A stretch of DNA of 12,475 nucleotides from an uncultured Eubacteriales bacterium (GCA_902475855.1 CABSBF010000051.1:1-12475); one strand, 5' to 3'. Positions 1 through 6,687 are shown, counted from the stretch's first letter. Translations and numbers: made by a program. Notes: generated by a model from the sequence alone, not told the origin.

Positions 1-285
1 TGTGGTCAACATATCCAGGACGAATATCCATTATGACGGCAAAAAGCAGAAGCCATGTCGGCGGATCAAAACCACACCTTTGCAGATACTCGACCACGCG
101 CCCCCTTGTCTGCTGTTATGCGCATCCTCACAAGATTATCCACAGTGCCATGCTATTGGCATAAGAGGTGCTGCAGGTCCCGAAGAAGTCCGTTTCGACT
201 ATGTTAGCGTTGGTGTGCTGGATGACCCACTTCATGCTCTCCGGTTCGATCTCGAAGCCTCGATGCAGCGTTGGACAGCCGAGGC
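1..285. other. stretch without a convincing gene
   Basis: I see no gene I recognise here. Two weak minus-strand possibilities exist. One is a 53-codon frame (128-289) coupled to the lipoprotein stop, listed separately. The other is an open frame that could begin at a GTG at 97-95 behind an AAGGGGG stretch and leaves the window at position 1; its visible residues include VEYLQRCGFDPPTWLLL, which I cannot assign. The segment may be the start of another gene or a decayed remnant. The left edge cuts it off, so no decision is possible. Confidence 0.4.
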
Positions 286-289
286 TCAT
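128..289 (-). CDS. possible 53-residue ORF coupled to the lipoprotein gene
   Basis: The ATG (289-287) overlaps the TGA of the lipoprotein gene (288-286) in an ATGA arrangement, the same coupling used by three other gene pairs in this window. The product would be 53 residues, starting MSLGCPTLHRGF, with no signal peptide, no transmembrane segment and no domain I recognise. It has three Cys residues. No Shine-Dalgarno sequence is visible apart from coupling. The overlap is the only support. It could equally be a chance frame or the 3' remnant of a lost gene, so it is reported at low confidence. Confidence 0.18.
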   Translation of the reverse strand: MSLGCPTLHRGFEIEPESMKWVIQHTNANIVETDFFGTCSTSYANSMALWIIL

Positions 290-690
290 TCGGCAGCCCT
301 TTGCGTATACAACTGCAATTGTTCGACCTTGATTGTATTTTCCCCGCCGCTGCCGCTTCGGAAGCTTTCTATTTCCGAGCTTCTGATACACATAATAACC
401 TTATCATTGACCTGCAATTCCTCAAAAGAAATCCTTGTAACCTTCTGCGTGGCAAAGTCGCAATAGACCATAGGAGTAGACGAACAGTCTATCAGACATT
501 CTTCACCTAAAGTGATTTCATCGACATCGTCCTTTACCGTTATGGTCTGCTTTGCTGCATCGACTTCCGTGATCACTGCATTGACGGTCAGAAGCGTGTC
601 ATCCTTCAATGAGCCGCACCCGGACAGGAAGAGAAAAAGAGTCAACAAGCACAGGGCGATTCCGATTCCTCTTACATTTCTATGCAGCAA
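286..690 (-). CDS. small secreted lipoprotein of unknown function (134 aa)
   Basis: The start is a TTG at 690-688, placed eight bases after a good AGGAGG ribosome site. The only in-frame ATG is far upstream inside the preceding gene, so the TTG is preferred. Residues 8-24 form a hydrophobic signal ending in the lipobox LSGC, with Cys25 as the likely lipidated residue. The mature part (about 35-128) alternates short beta-type segments such as LTVNAVITEVDAAKQTITV and ISFEELQVNDKVIMCI. This suggests a small OB-fold-like domain resembling DUF3221-type lipoproteins, an assignment made by feel rather than by a search. Cys65, Cys69, Cys77 and Cys101 are notable for an exported protein. The gene follows the YwaF-family gene by 41 bases on the same strand and is probably the third gene of that transcript. 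Its function is unknown. Confidence 0.72.
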   Translation of the reverse strand: MLHRNVRGIGIALCLLTLFLFLSGCGSLKDDTLLTVNAVITEVDAAKQTITVKDDVDEITLGEECLIDCSSTPMVYCDFATQKVTRISFEELQVNDKVIMCIRSSEIESFRSGSGGENTIKVEQLQLYTQRAAE

Positions 691-731
691 TGTCTTATCC
701 TCCTGTTTTTTTGCTGCGGAACTTATCCAAT

Positions 732-1496
732 CTATGAAAAAGACGCTTCTTCCGCCCTTTGTGTCAGGCGGGACAACGCACAGACTGCGTACATATAGCC
801 TGCAAGAATCAGCGGTGCCGGCAGCCCGTAAAGCAGCGGCGCCGGGATGATACGCCAAAACAGCTTGAGCACACCGATCTCCGCGCCGTAGGTGAAGAAG
901 TAGTTCGCCTCCGGGCAGAGCGTGAGGCGTAACAGGAGATTGATACAGTGCGCGCCAACGGCAAGCAGTCCAAAGGTCTTGAGGATCCGCGGGATATCCT
1001 TGGGGTCGGGGCGGTAAAAGCCCAGCGTCGCCAGACTCAGGCCGCAGACAACAAGGAGAGCGTGGGTCACATAGTAGCCAAAAATCCGCGGCAGGAACAG
1101 CGAAAAGCCGGAGAACAGAGGCTCCGGGAAGAGCAGCGCCATCAGTGCGCCAAGGGGCGCTACAAAGAAGGAAAAGCCCATGATCGAGCGGTTTCTCTTC
1201 CACACGCCCAGCGGGATCAGGAACAGATTGATGTTGCACAGGTGCAGCGGCAGCTCATTGAAAATGTTGAAGCCATTGGGATAGTACGCACGGATATACG
1301 CTGCGTCCATGGACAGCGAGAGCTTGTAGCCGGCAAACAGCGCGAGATTAAAAAAGCAAACGCCGATCAGATACCGGGAGCGCCGTGCTTCCGGTTTTCC
1401 GCGCAGCAGCAAGAATATGAGCAGCACCGCCGCTGCCGTAAGCAAAAGCAGAAGCAAATGCAGCCCGCGAAAGGGCGTTATAGAAAATTCGTTCAT
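732..1496 (-). CDS. YwaF-family integral membrane protein (TIGR02206-like)
   Basis: The 254-residue protein is almost entirely membrane-embedded, with about seven hydrophobic segments near residues 11-31, 42-62, 83-98, 104-123, 138-158, 173-190 and 222-242. The conserved-looking motif NELPLHLCNINLFLIPLGVW (80-99), the histidine in YYVTHALL (141-148) and the NYFF patch (198-201) match my memory of the YwaF/TMEM family of Firmicutes and spirochaetes, whose role is not established. The ATG overlaps the TGA of the upstream YcxB-like gene (ATGA, 1493-1496), and no separate ribosome site is evident, so translation is probably coupled. Length is typical of the family. Confidence in the family is good; nothing here shows a substrate or partner. 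Confidence 0.82.
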   Translation of the reverse strand: MNEFSITPFRGLHLLLLLLTAAAVLLIFLLLRGKPEARRSRYLIGVCFFNLALFAGYKLSLSMDAAYIRAYYPNGFNIFNELPLHLCNINLFLIPLGVWKRNRSIMGFSFFVAPLGALMALLFPEPLFSGFSLFLPRIFGYYVTHALLVVCGLSLATLGFYRPDPKDIPRILKTFGLLAVGAHCINLLLRLTLCPEANYFFTYGAEIGVLKLFWRIIPAPLLYGLPAPLILAGYMYAVCALSRLTQRAEEASFS

Positions 1497-2017
1497 TTCA
1501 CACGCCGGAACGTCTTTCCGGTCTTCTCCTCAAGAAATCGTTTGAATTCCTCCACCGTCCCGCCGGTAAGAGTACGCTTGTCCAGAGGCTGCGCATAGCG
1601 TTTTTTCATCAGAAGGATGATGTATTCCTGCGACTCAGCCAGTGCGTCGATCAGTTCATAGCGGAACGTGGAGGTGGTGGCCGCCGTAACGACGGTATAA
1701 GAATCCTCGCCGAATGCGACATGATATTCCTTTGTGCCCGCCAGCGCGTTTTTGCGGGCGATCATGCCATTGAATCGGTCCTGAAACAGCAGAACGGACA
1801 GCAGCATCACCTCTACCAGCAGGGCAGTCACCGTTGTGACATCAAGCGTAAAAGGCTCTCCGTCAAATGGGATCAGCAGCAGAGCGTTGATGAAAAAGAC
1901 GGTCCATCCGAAGATGGCCCAAATAATGCTTCTCTTTCGCCGCAGCACCTTTCGCATCGCGCGGGCAGCTACGGTCATAGATCGATTTGTGATATCACTG
2001 TGAATTTCAAATGTCAT
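1493..2017 (-). CDS. YcxB-like membrane protein (174 aa)
   Basis: A basic amphipathic N-terminal stretch (residues 18-29, RAMRKVLRRKRS) leads into two transmembrane segments at about 31-50 and 62-79. A soluble C-terminal domain (about 95-172) follows. It contains the pattern YHVAFGEDSYTV, then FRYELIDALAESQEYIILLM, which is typical of YcxB/PH-like domains: a beta-rich domain with an aromatic-hydrophobic strand after an acidic helix. The family is widespread in Firmicutes and has no firm function. The ATG at 2017 has a GGAGA ribosome site six bases upstream. This is the first gene after the promoter at 2113-2140, with a leader of roughly 90 bases. It is coupled to the YwaF-family gene by a four-base overlap. 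Confidence 0.72.
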   Translation of the reverse strand: MTFEIHSDITNRSMTVAARAMRKVLRRKRSIIWAIFGWTVFFINALLLIPFDGEPFTLDVTTVTALLVEVMLLSVLLFQDRFNGMIARKNALAGTKEYHVAFGEDSYTVVTAATTSTFRYELIDALAESQEYIILLMKKRYAQPLDKRTLTGGTVEEFKRFLEEKTGKTFRRVK

Positions 2018-2108
2018 GCATATTCTCCATCGTTGATCATTTCTGTTTTTGCAGCCTGTCTGGTTCCTTGCAGAAGTGTTCCGTCCAGAGCAGGGTATTT
2101 ATAGATTA

Positions 2109-2121
2109 TGTTATCATAACA
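2109..2121. promoter_or_regulatory. 13-bp palindrome over the -10 box (candidate operator)
   Basis: The sequence TGTTAT-G-ATAACA is a perfect 6-1-6 inverted repeat that contains the TATGAT -10 hexamer. A dyad in this place would let a dimeric repressor block open-complex formation. Part of the symmetry comes free from the AT-rich -10 sequence itself, so chance is a real alternative. No regulator for it is encoded nearby except Zur, whose palindrome at 6688-6708 differs in sequence. Confidence 0.4.
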
Positions 2122-2140
2122 GGAATAAAGTTTATGTCAA
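2113..2140 (-). promoter_or_regulatory. sigma-A type promoter for the ycxB-ywaF-lipoprotein set
   Basis: On the minus strand, a perfect TTGACA (2140-2135) and TATGAT (2118-2113) are separated by 16 bases. Transcription would begin near 2106, about 90 bases before the YcxB-like start codon. It sits in the 180-base gap after the zinc operon, so it gives the downstream genes their own promoter. No convincing intrinsic terminator for the zinc operon is visible in the gap, so read-through is possible. Confidence 0.72.
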
Positions 2141-2197
2141 GTCTTCCTTTCTCCCCGAAATCGTCACGCTTACTATGTAGTCAGCGCTATCGCGGCA

Positions 2198-2758
2198 TCA
2201 CGCTAGCCTTGCGTTCACCAGATGATACCATATCATCCCGTTTTCTTCATAGGACTGAAATTCACCGATGACGGTGATCTCCGCCCCCAGCTCCGGGTAA
2301 TCGTCCGGGTAGGCGAGGTCATCCTTCAACACAAACTCCATGCCCTCGGCGCAGCAGGCCGTTGCGTCTGAAATGATGCAGGCGTAGGCTACCGGCATAT
2401 CGGCAACAACACCGCTTTCATCTACCCATTGGTAAACATTGAATTGGCCGGTCATTTTTACAGTTTTTCCGTAATAGTCCTCCGGGTAGAAATAGAGCAT
2501 ATTGTAGACCTCGGAGTAGACCATGGTGCTGCTGAGCACCGTCAGATCCACATCCACTTTGCCGGCAGCGGGCTGCGACGGCTTAGATTCCCCCGGCGTT
2601 TTCTGTTCTTTCGGCGTTGGAATGCTCTCAGCCGATGCAGACGATTTTTCATTGGAAGAAGATGCGTCATTTCCTGCGTCCTTTTCGCTGTCTTTCCCGC
2701 AGGCGCAGAGGGAAAGCATCATGCAGGCAGCCAGCAGCAGACAGAAAATTCGTTTCAT
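2198..2758 (-). CDS. zinc-operon lipoprotein with Cys-Cys motif (186 aa)
   Basis: The start is the ATG at 2758, because it overlaps the permease stop (ATGA, 2755-2758) and opens a signal peptide; a longer in-frame version would begin inside the permease gene. Residues 1-20 (MKRIFCLLLAACMMLSLCAC) form a lipoprotein signal, with Cys20 the probable lipidated residue. A low-complexity Ser/Lys/Pro linker (about 21-66) tethers the domain. The C-terminal domain (about 78-185) looks OB-fold-like: YPEDYYGKTVKMTGQF, then ACIISDATACCAEGMEFV, then GAEITVIGEFQSY. The Cys135-Cys136-x-x-Gly motif recalls the CCxxG-type motif of TIGR03943/YcgQ-like proteins (my comparison from memory). As the last gene of the zinc ABC operon it is a candidate extracytoplasmic zinc carrier. 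That role is inferred only from position and the Cys pair. Confidence 0.75.
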   Translation of the reverse strand: MKRIFCLLLAACMMLSLCACGKDSEKDAGNDASSSNEKSSASAESIPTPKEQKTPGESKPSQPAAGKVDVDLTVLSSTMVYSEVYNMLYFYPEDYYGKTVKMTGQFNVYQWVDESGVVADMPVAYACIISDATACCAEGMEFVLKDDLAYPDDYPELGAEITVIGEFQSYEENGMIWYHLVNARLA

Positions 2759-3609
2759 CCCGCTTCCCCTCCCCTTGCGCGGCCAAGGGCCGAACAAATC
2801 AAAAATGCCAGAATATCCGCCGCCACGATGGTGGAACCCACCGGCGTCCCCGCCAGAATGGAGACCAGAATCCCCAGCACCGCGCAGCTCACCGACAGTA
2901 TGGCGGAGCAGACCGTCACAGACCGGAAATTCTGGAAAAGGCGCATGGCGGACAGTGCCGGAAAGATCACCAGCGCGGAGATCAGCAGAGAGCCGACCAG
3001 ATTCATCGCCAGCACGATGACCACAGCAACGATGACGGCGATCAGCAGATTGTACAGATCAGCCTTTGTGCCCACCGCCTTGGCAAAGTCCTCGTCAAAG
3101 GTCACGGCAAAGATTTTGTTGTAAAACAGCAGGAACACCGCCACGACCACCACGGACAGTCCCGCACACAGCCAGACCTCGCTTTTTGACAGCGTCAGGA
3201 TGGAGGTGGAGCCGAACAGCGTGCTGCACACATCGCCGGAGAGGTTGGACGAGGTGGAGAAGAGGTTCATCAGCAGATACCCGATGGCCAGCGCTCCCAC
3301 TGAGATCATGGCGATGGCGGCATCGCCCTTGATCTTCGTGTTCTGCCCCGTGCGGAGCAGCAGAACGGCACAGACCACCGTGACGCCCAGCGTCAGGGGC
3401 ATATCGTCCGTCAGCCCCAGCACAGCGGCGATAGCCATCGCGCCGAAGGCCACATGGGAAAGCCCGTCGCCGATAAAGGAAAATCGCTTGAGCACCAGCG
3501 TCACGCCCAGAAGCGACGAGCACAGCGCGATCAGCACACCGACAATGAGCGCGTAGCGCACAAAGGGATAGGTCCAGTAGAACGCGATTTTTTCAAGGAT
3601 CGCCGTCAT
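2755..3609 (-). CDS. znuB: zinc ABC transporter, membrane permease (ZnuB/AdcB, ABC-3 family)
   Basis: This protein forms the membrane channel of the zinc importer, as a dimer with the ATPase. The 284 residues carry eight or nine hydrophobic segments and the ABC-3 hallmarks: FSFIGDGLSHVAFGAMAI (43-60), FDEDFAKAVG (171-180), NLVGSLLISALVIFPALSAM (203-222) and a C-terminal AGTPVGSTIVAADILAFL (253-270). Length is normal for the family. The ATG at 3609 overlaps the ATPase stop (ATGA, 3606-3609), and its own stop overlaps the next lipoprotein start, so three genes are translationally linked. ABC-3 permeases also serve manganese and iron. Zinc is chosen because of the ZinT-containing binding protein and the Zur-like regulator in the same operon. 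Confidence 0.95.
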   Translation of the reverse strand: MTAILEKIAFYWTYPFVRYALIVGVLIALCSSLLGVTLVLKRFSFIGDGLSHVAFGAMAIAAVLGLTDDMPLTLGVTVVCAVLLLRTGQNTKIKGDAAIAMISVGALAIGYLLMNLFSTSSNLSGDVCSTLFGSTSILTLSKSEVWLCAGLSVVVVAVFLLFYNKIFAVTFDEDFAKAVGTKADLYNLLIAVIVAVVIVLAMNLVGSLLISALVIFPALSAMRLFQNFRSVTVCSAILSVSCAVLGILVSILAGTPVGSTIVAADILAFLICSALGRARGGEAG

Positions 3610-4310
3610 TGCGCCTCACCGCCTTTCTGCCATGCATGGGGGAACTCGTTCAGGTAGGCCGCCTTGGTACCGAAAAACGCCGTGTCCCCGATGTGCAGGA
3701 TGTGGCTCGCATATTGCAGCGCCGCGTTCAGGTCATGGGAGATCATCACAACGGTGATACCATCTTCGTAATTGAGCTTTTGAATGAGCGCATACATTTC
3801 CGCTGTCACCTTGGGATCAAGGCCGGAAACAGGTTCATCCAGAAGCAGCATTTTTTGCGTGGCGCACAGGGCGCGGGAGAGCAGTACCCGCTGCTGCTGG
3901 CCGCCGGAGAGCGTCCGGTAGCAGCGTTTGGCAAGGGGCGTGATCTGCATTTTCTCCATGGCGCCCGCCGCCAGTTTCTTTTCTTCTTTGCTGTAAAAGG
4001 GGCGGCTGCCGCAGCGCCCTTGACATCCGGAGAGAATGATCTCTCTCACGGATGCCGGGAAGTCCTTCTGCACCTGCGTTTGCTGCGGCAGATAGCCGAT
4101 CTCATTTTTCCTCAGCCCGTCGCCCGTCAAAATTCTGCCGCTGATGGGCATCTGCAAGCCGAGGATCGTTTTCATAAGGGTACTCTTGCCGGAGCCGTTT
4201 TCTCCCACGATGCAGAGGTAGTCGCCCGCAAAGACCTCAAAATCAAGGTCTTGCAGAACGGGCTTTCCTTCGTAGCCGACGCAGAGATTCTGACAGGTGA
4301 GCTGAGCCAT
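3606..4310 (-). CDS. znuC: zinc ABC transporter, ATP-binding protein (ZnuC/AdcC)
   Basis: This is the cytoplasmic ATPase that drives zinc import. All nucleotide-binding elements are present in the 234 residues: Walker A GENGSGKST (36-44), Q-loop Gln76, signature LSGGQQQRVLLSRAL (134-148), Walker B MLLLDEP (154-160), D-loop SGLD (162-165) and the switch His192 in ISHDL. Length is that of a single ABC domain. The start ATG at 4310 has an excellent AAGGAGGT site (4317-4324) that overlaps the stop codon of the preceding zinc-binding protein gene; the gap is 12 bases. The stop overlaps the permease start. The metal specificity rests on the operon partners, since ATPases of this family look alike across zinc, manganese and iron systems. 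Confidence 0.95.
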   Translation of the reverse strand: MAQLTCQNLCVGYEGKPVLQDLDFEVFAGDYLCIVGENGSGKSTLMKTILGLQMPISGRILTGDGLRKNEIGYLPQQTQVQKDFPASVREIILSGCQGRCGSRPFYSKEEKKLAAGAMEKMQITPLAKRCYRTLSGGQQQRVLLSRALCATQKMLLLDEPVSGLDPKVTAEMYALIQKLNYEDGITVVMISHDLNAALQYASHILHIGDTAFFGTKAAYLNEFPHAWQKGGEAQ

Positions 4311-4322
4311 AGACCTACCTCC

Positions 4323-5843
4323 TTAACCCAATGCCTCTTTCAGCACAGAAAGGTTCTGCTCCATGACAGAGAGGTAAGTTGTGCCATTTGCCACATCCTC
4401 AGAGGTGGTGGACTGCATGGAGTCCATGGTCAGCACCTTCTGGTTCTTCCCGGCGGTGCTCTGGACGATGGTTTCCGCGAGCTTGTGGTTCTTGCCCTCG
4501 ATGGTCAGCACGCAGGAAAGTCCCAGCTCGTCCACCTTCTTTGCAAGAAACGAAACGGTTTCAAAGCTGGCTTCGCTCTCGGCGGAGCAGCCTGCAAAGG
4601 CAGCGTAGTAGCTCAGGCCGTAGTCATCCACCAGATAGCGGAATGGGAAGCGGTCGCCGAACAGGACAGTCTTGCGCGCCGCGCTGTCCACGGCGGATTG
4701 GTACGCGCCATCCAGCGCGGAAAGCTTTTCGATATAGGCGGAGGCGTTGGCGGCGTAGGTATCCTTGTTATCGGGATCAAGCTCCTGCAAGGCATCGGCA
4801 ATCGCGCCGACCAGCGTTTTGGCGTTCTTCAAAGACAGCCAGACGTGCTCGTCATTTTCCTCCCCATGGTCATGGCCCATCAGCTCGTCAAGGATATCCT
4901 CTACGGAAAGCGCGTCCTTCACAAAAAACGGATTGGTCTTGGCACTCATCAAGGCATCGAAGCCGTCGTTGCCGAAGTAGATATGGAAATGCTCTGCCTC
5001 GCCCGGCTCGTGGCCGTGGTCGTTGAACTGCACATATTTGGGCGCATCGGCACTGGTCGTTTCGAACTGATAACGGACGCTGCGAATCTTGCCCTCGTCA
5101 TTCCGCTTCGGCTGATAACCGGCATAGGTGTATTCAGCGGAAACGGTTTTTCCGTCTGCATAAGTGAATGTAATCGTGTCCCCGTTGATAGAGATCTTCT
5201 CGGCGTCGCATTGCCACGAAGCCTTATACTTCTCCCAATAGGTGTCCTTTGTGGTCGAGCTGTCCTCGTCCTCCTCCGCCCTGTGCTCGCAGAATTTGTC
5301 CAGATCGCCGTTCAGCAGATAAGGGTGCAGGGACTTCCACGCACCGGCGAAATCCGAGAGGGTGCGATCCTCGATGTCATTCTCTGTGAGCTGTTCATCG
5401 TGGCTGTGACCGTGGTCGTGGCCGTCCTTCTGCATCCCCTCAACGGTCTCCTCCGTTTTCACGGAATCGCCCAGCATCTCCAGCAGGTTGATGACCTTCA
5501 TCTTCTTGTTGACGGCGTTTTTCAGGACGTTCTTCACCCAGCCGTCGGACTCGCCGCCCACATAGACGAAGAGGTCGCAGTCGGAAATCTTGACGATGTC
5601 ATCCGCTGTGGGCTGGTAGCTGTGCAGGTCAACACCGTTGTCCAGCAGCATGGTCAGATCGGTGCTCTCAGCTTTGTCTCCGAGAATTTCTCTGACCCAG
5701 TCGTATTCTGGGAAAATGGTGGTGACAACGCTCAGTTTATTGGAATCGCTCTCGCCCGTCTCTGCGTTGTTCTTTTTGCCGCAGCCGGCAAGCAGGCTGA
5801 CCGCCATGGCCAGCGCAAGAACCAGGGTGATAATTTTCTTCAT
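4323..5843 (-). CDS. znuA: zinc-binding lipoprotein, ZnuA/AdcA fold with a nested ZinT domain (506 aa)
   Basis: This lipoprotein captures extracellular zinc and delivers it to the permease. Residues 1-21 form a signal with lipobox LAGC (Cys21). The ZnuA N-lobe runs about 37-130 and includes the first ligand in DLHSYQP (His74). A His-rich loop, GHDHGHSHDE (141-150), is followed by a complete ZinT domain (about 155-320: FAGAWKSLHPYL, WEKYKASW, then YVQFNDHGHEPGEAEHFHIYF with His276, His285, His287). A second His cluster MGHDHGEENDEHVWLS (322-337, His333) leads into the ZnuA C-lobe to 506. The usual order is ZnuA then ZinT end to end; here ZinT interrupts the His loop. The third ZnuA histidine position aligns with Arg398 in FGDRFPFRYL, and Glu449 is the probable last ligand. 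A GGAGG site lies 13 bases upstream of the ATG, rather far. Confidence 0.93.
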   Translation of the reverse strand: MKKIITLVLALAMAVSLLAGCGKKNNAETGESDSNKLSVVTTIFPEYDWVREILGDKAESTDLTMLLDNGVDLHSYQPTADDIVKISDCDLFVYVGGESDGWVKNVLKNAVNKKMKVINLLEMLGDSVKTEETVEGMQKDGHDHGHSHDEQLTENDIEDRTLSDFAGAWKSLHPYLLNGDLDKFCEHRAEEDEDSSTTKDTYWEKYKASWQCDAEKISINGDTITFTYADGKTVSAEYTYAGYQPKRNDEGKIRSVRYQFETTSADAPKYVQFNDHGHEPGEAEHFHIYFGNDGFDALMSAKTNPFFVKDALSVEDILDELMGHDHGEENDEHVWLSLKNAKTLVGAIADALQELDPDNKDTYAANASAYIEKLSALDGAYQSAVDSAARKTVLFGDRFPFRYLVDDYGLSYYAAFAGCSAESEASFETVSFLAKKVDELGLSCVLTIEGKNHKLAETIVQSTAGKNQKVLTMDSMQSTTSEDVANGTTYLSVMEQNLSVLKEALG

Positions 5844-5914
5844 AGTATAGATAAAACCTCCGAATTATTGAAAAATAGGCGCAAAAATACAGGGGCAGCG
5901 GCAAAACCCGCAAG

Positions 5915-5938
5915 AGCCTATCCGAAAACGGATAGACT
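5915..5938 (-). promoter_or_regulatory. intercistronic hairpin before the zinc-binding protein gene
   Basis: The RNA of the minus strand can fold AGUCUAUCCG / CGGAUAGGCU (10 pairs, one G-U) around a UUUU loop. It lies in the 117-base gap after the small membrane protein gene. The following sequence (CTCTTGCGGGTTTTGCC) has only a short T-run, so it is at best a weak terminator. It could instead be a processing or attenuation element setting different levels of zur/small protein and transporter. The spacing of the arms (even, four bases) does not fit the Zur 7-1-7 pattern. Confidence 0.45.
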
Positions 5939-5960
5939 TCGCCCTTGTAAAGTCCTGTTT

Positions 5961-6257
5961 TTAATTCGAAAGCTTTACCTTGAGAGCAACAAGCGTCAGT
6001 GTACCGATTGTCTCTGCGCAGGGCAGAATCGCCTTGCACACGGTATATGTAAACGCAGCGGAGATCGCTGCGGCAGCACCGGCAAGCCCCAGAGATTTCA
6101 GCAGATTCTCGCAGACACCGATCTGATGGCAGATGGCGCAGTCCTCGCCGGAGCAGTCATGATTGGCTTCGACCGCAAGATAGATCGCAGAGGACAGCAT
6201 GACAACGGCCAGCACGGCCGCCAGCAGGCGCGTCATAAAGCAAGGCTTCTTTGTCAT
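5961..6257 (-). CDS. small Cys/His-rich membrane protein of the zinc operon (98 aa)
   Basis: The ATG at 6257 follows a strong GGGAGGA site by six bases; the longer in-frame version would overlap zur and lacks a ribosome site. The protein has a hydrophobic segment at about 10-29, a short external-type motif HDCSGEDCAICHQIGVCENL (33-52) with His33, Cys35, Cys40, Cys43, His44 and Cys49, then a second hydrophobic stretch (about 57-82) containing Cys74 and Cys80. The H-x-C-x4-C-x2-C-H-x4-C spacing could bind zinc. From memory, short proteins with an HDC-GEDC-IC motif recur beside fur and zinc ABC genes in Clostridia, without a known role. Its place between zur and the transporter supports a part in zinc sensing or transfer at the membrane (inference). 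It is not a standard ABC subunit. Confidence 0.8.
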   Translation of the reverse strand: MTKKPCFMTRLLAAVLAVVMLSSAIYLAVEANHDCSGEDCAICHQIGVCENLLKSLGLAGAAAAISAAFTYTVCKAILPCAETIGTLTLVALKVKLSN

Positions 6258-6279
6258 GGTCTGTCCTCCCTTCTGTTCG

Positions 6280-6675
6280 TTATTTTCCCTTGCAGTCCGA
6301 GCATATCCCATAGAGGATCGTGTCGGCTGCGTCCAGCGTGAATTGCTCGCTCTGCGCCAGGTGCTTTGCAAACAGGGCAGCGTTGCTGTCGGCCATGTGA
6401 AAGGTTTTGCCGCACTTCACACAGCTCATGTGCAGCGCGCCCTTGCAGCCCTTGGCGTCAAGATACTGATAAAACGCTTCGTGCGACCCGCTTTTTGCGC
6501 TGCGGCGCACCTTTTCTTCCGCTTCCAGCTGCGCAAGATTTCGATACACAGCGCTGAGACTGATTTGCTTCTCTGCCAGCGCATCCGCCATCTGGCGTGC
6601 AGTCAGCAGCTCGTCCGGGTGTTCCTCTAAAAAAGCAAGCAGGGCTCTTCGCTGTTTTGTATTATAGCCTGACAT
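6280..6675 (-). CDS. zur: Fur-family zinc-responsive repressor (Zur-like)
   Basis: This 131-residue protein has the Fur plan: an N-terminal winged helix (about 5-60, including TARQMADAL and the recognition region SLSAVYRNLAQLEAEEKV, 39-56) and a C-terminal dimerisation and metal domain. The structural zinc site is present as two CxxC pairs, Cys85/Cys88 (CVKC) and Cys125/Cys128 (CSDC). His82, His93 and His105 are candidates for the sensory site. It is the first gene of the zinc operon, 22 bases before the small membrane protein gene, with the promoter and a perfect palindrome directly upstream. Fur-family members sense iron, zinc, manganese or peroxide; zinc is chosen from the operon content. 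The start ATG at 6675 has a GGGGG purine run six bases upstream. Confidence 0.9.
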   Translation of the reverse strand: MSGYNTKQRRALLAFLEEHPDELLTARQMADALAEKQISLSAVYRNLAQLEAEEKVRRSAKSGSHEAFYQYLDAKGCKGALHMSCVKCGKTFHMADSNAALFAKHLAQSEQFTLDAADTILYGICSDCKGK

Positions 6676-6687
6676 AAGACGCCCCCA

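Noticed and set aside
691..1239. Longer in-frame start for the small lipoprotein (317 residues)
   Set aside because: The extension lies within the YwaF-family gene in another frame and places the lipoprotein signal in mid-protein. The TTG at 690 has a proper ribosome site.
2198..2240. Terminator at the end of the zinc operon
   Set aside because: GCTAGCG and CGATAGC can pair imperfectly around the stop codon, but there is a mismatch and no T-run follows.
3609..6341. Plus-strand open frame of 910 codons opposite the zinc operon
   Set aside because: It lies wholly antisense to znuC, znuA, the small membrane protein gene and part of zur, spans gene boundaries, has no ribosome site and no recognisable domain. 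The minus-strand genes carry full family motifs, so this is a compositional shadow.
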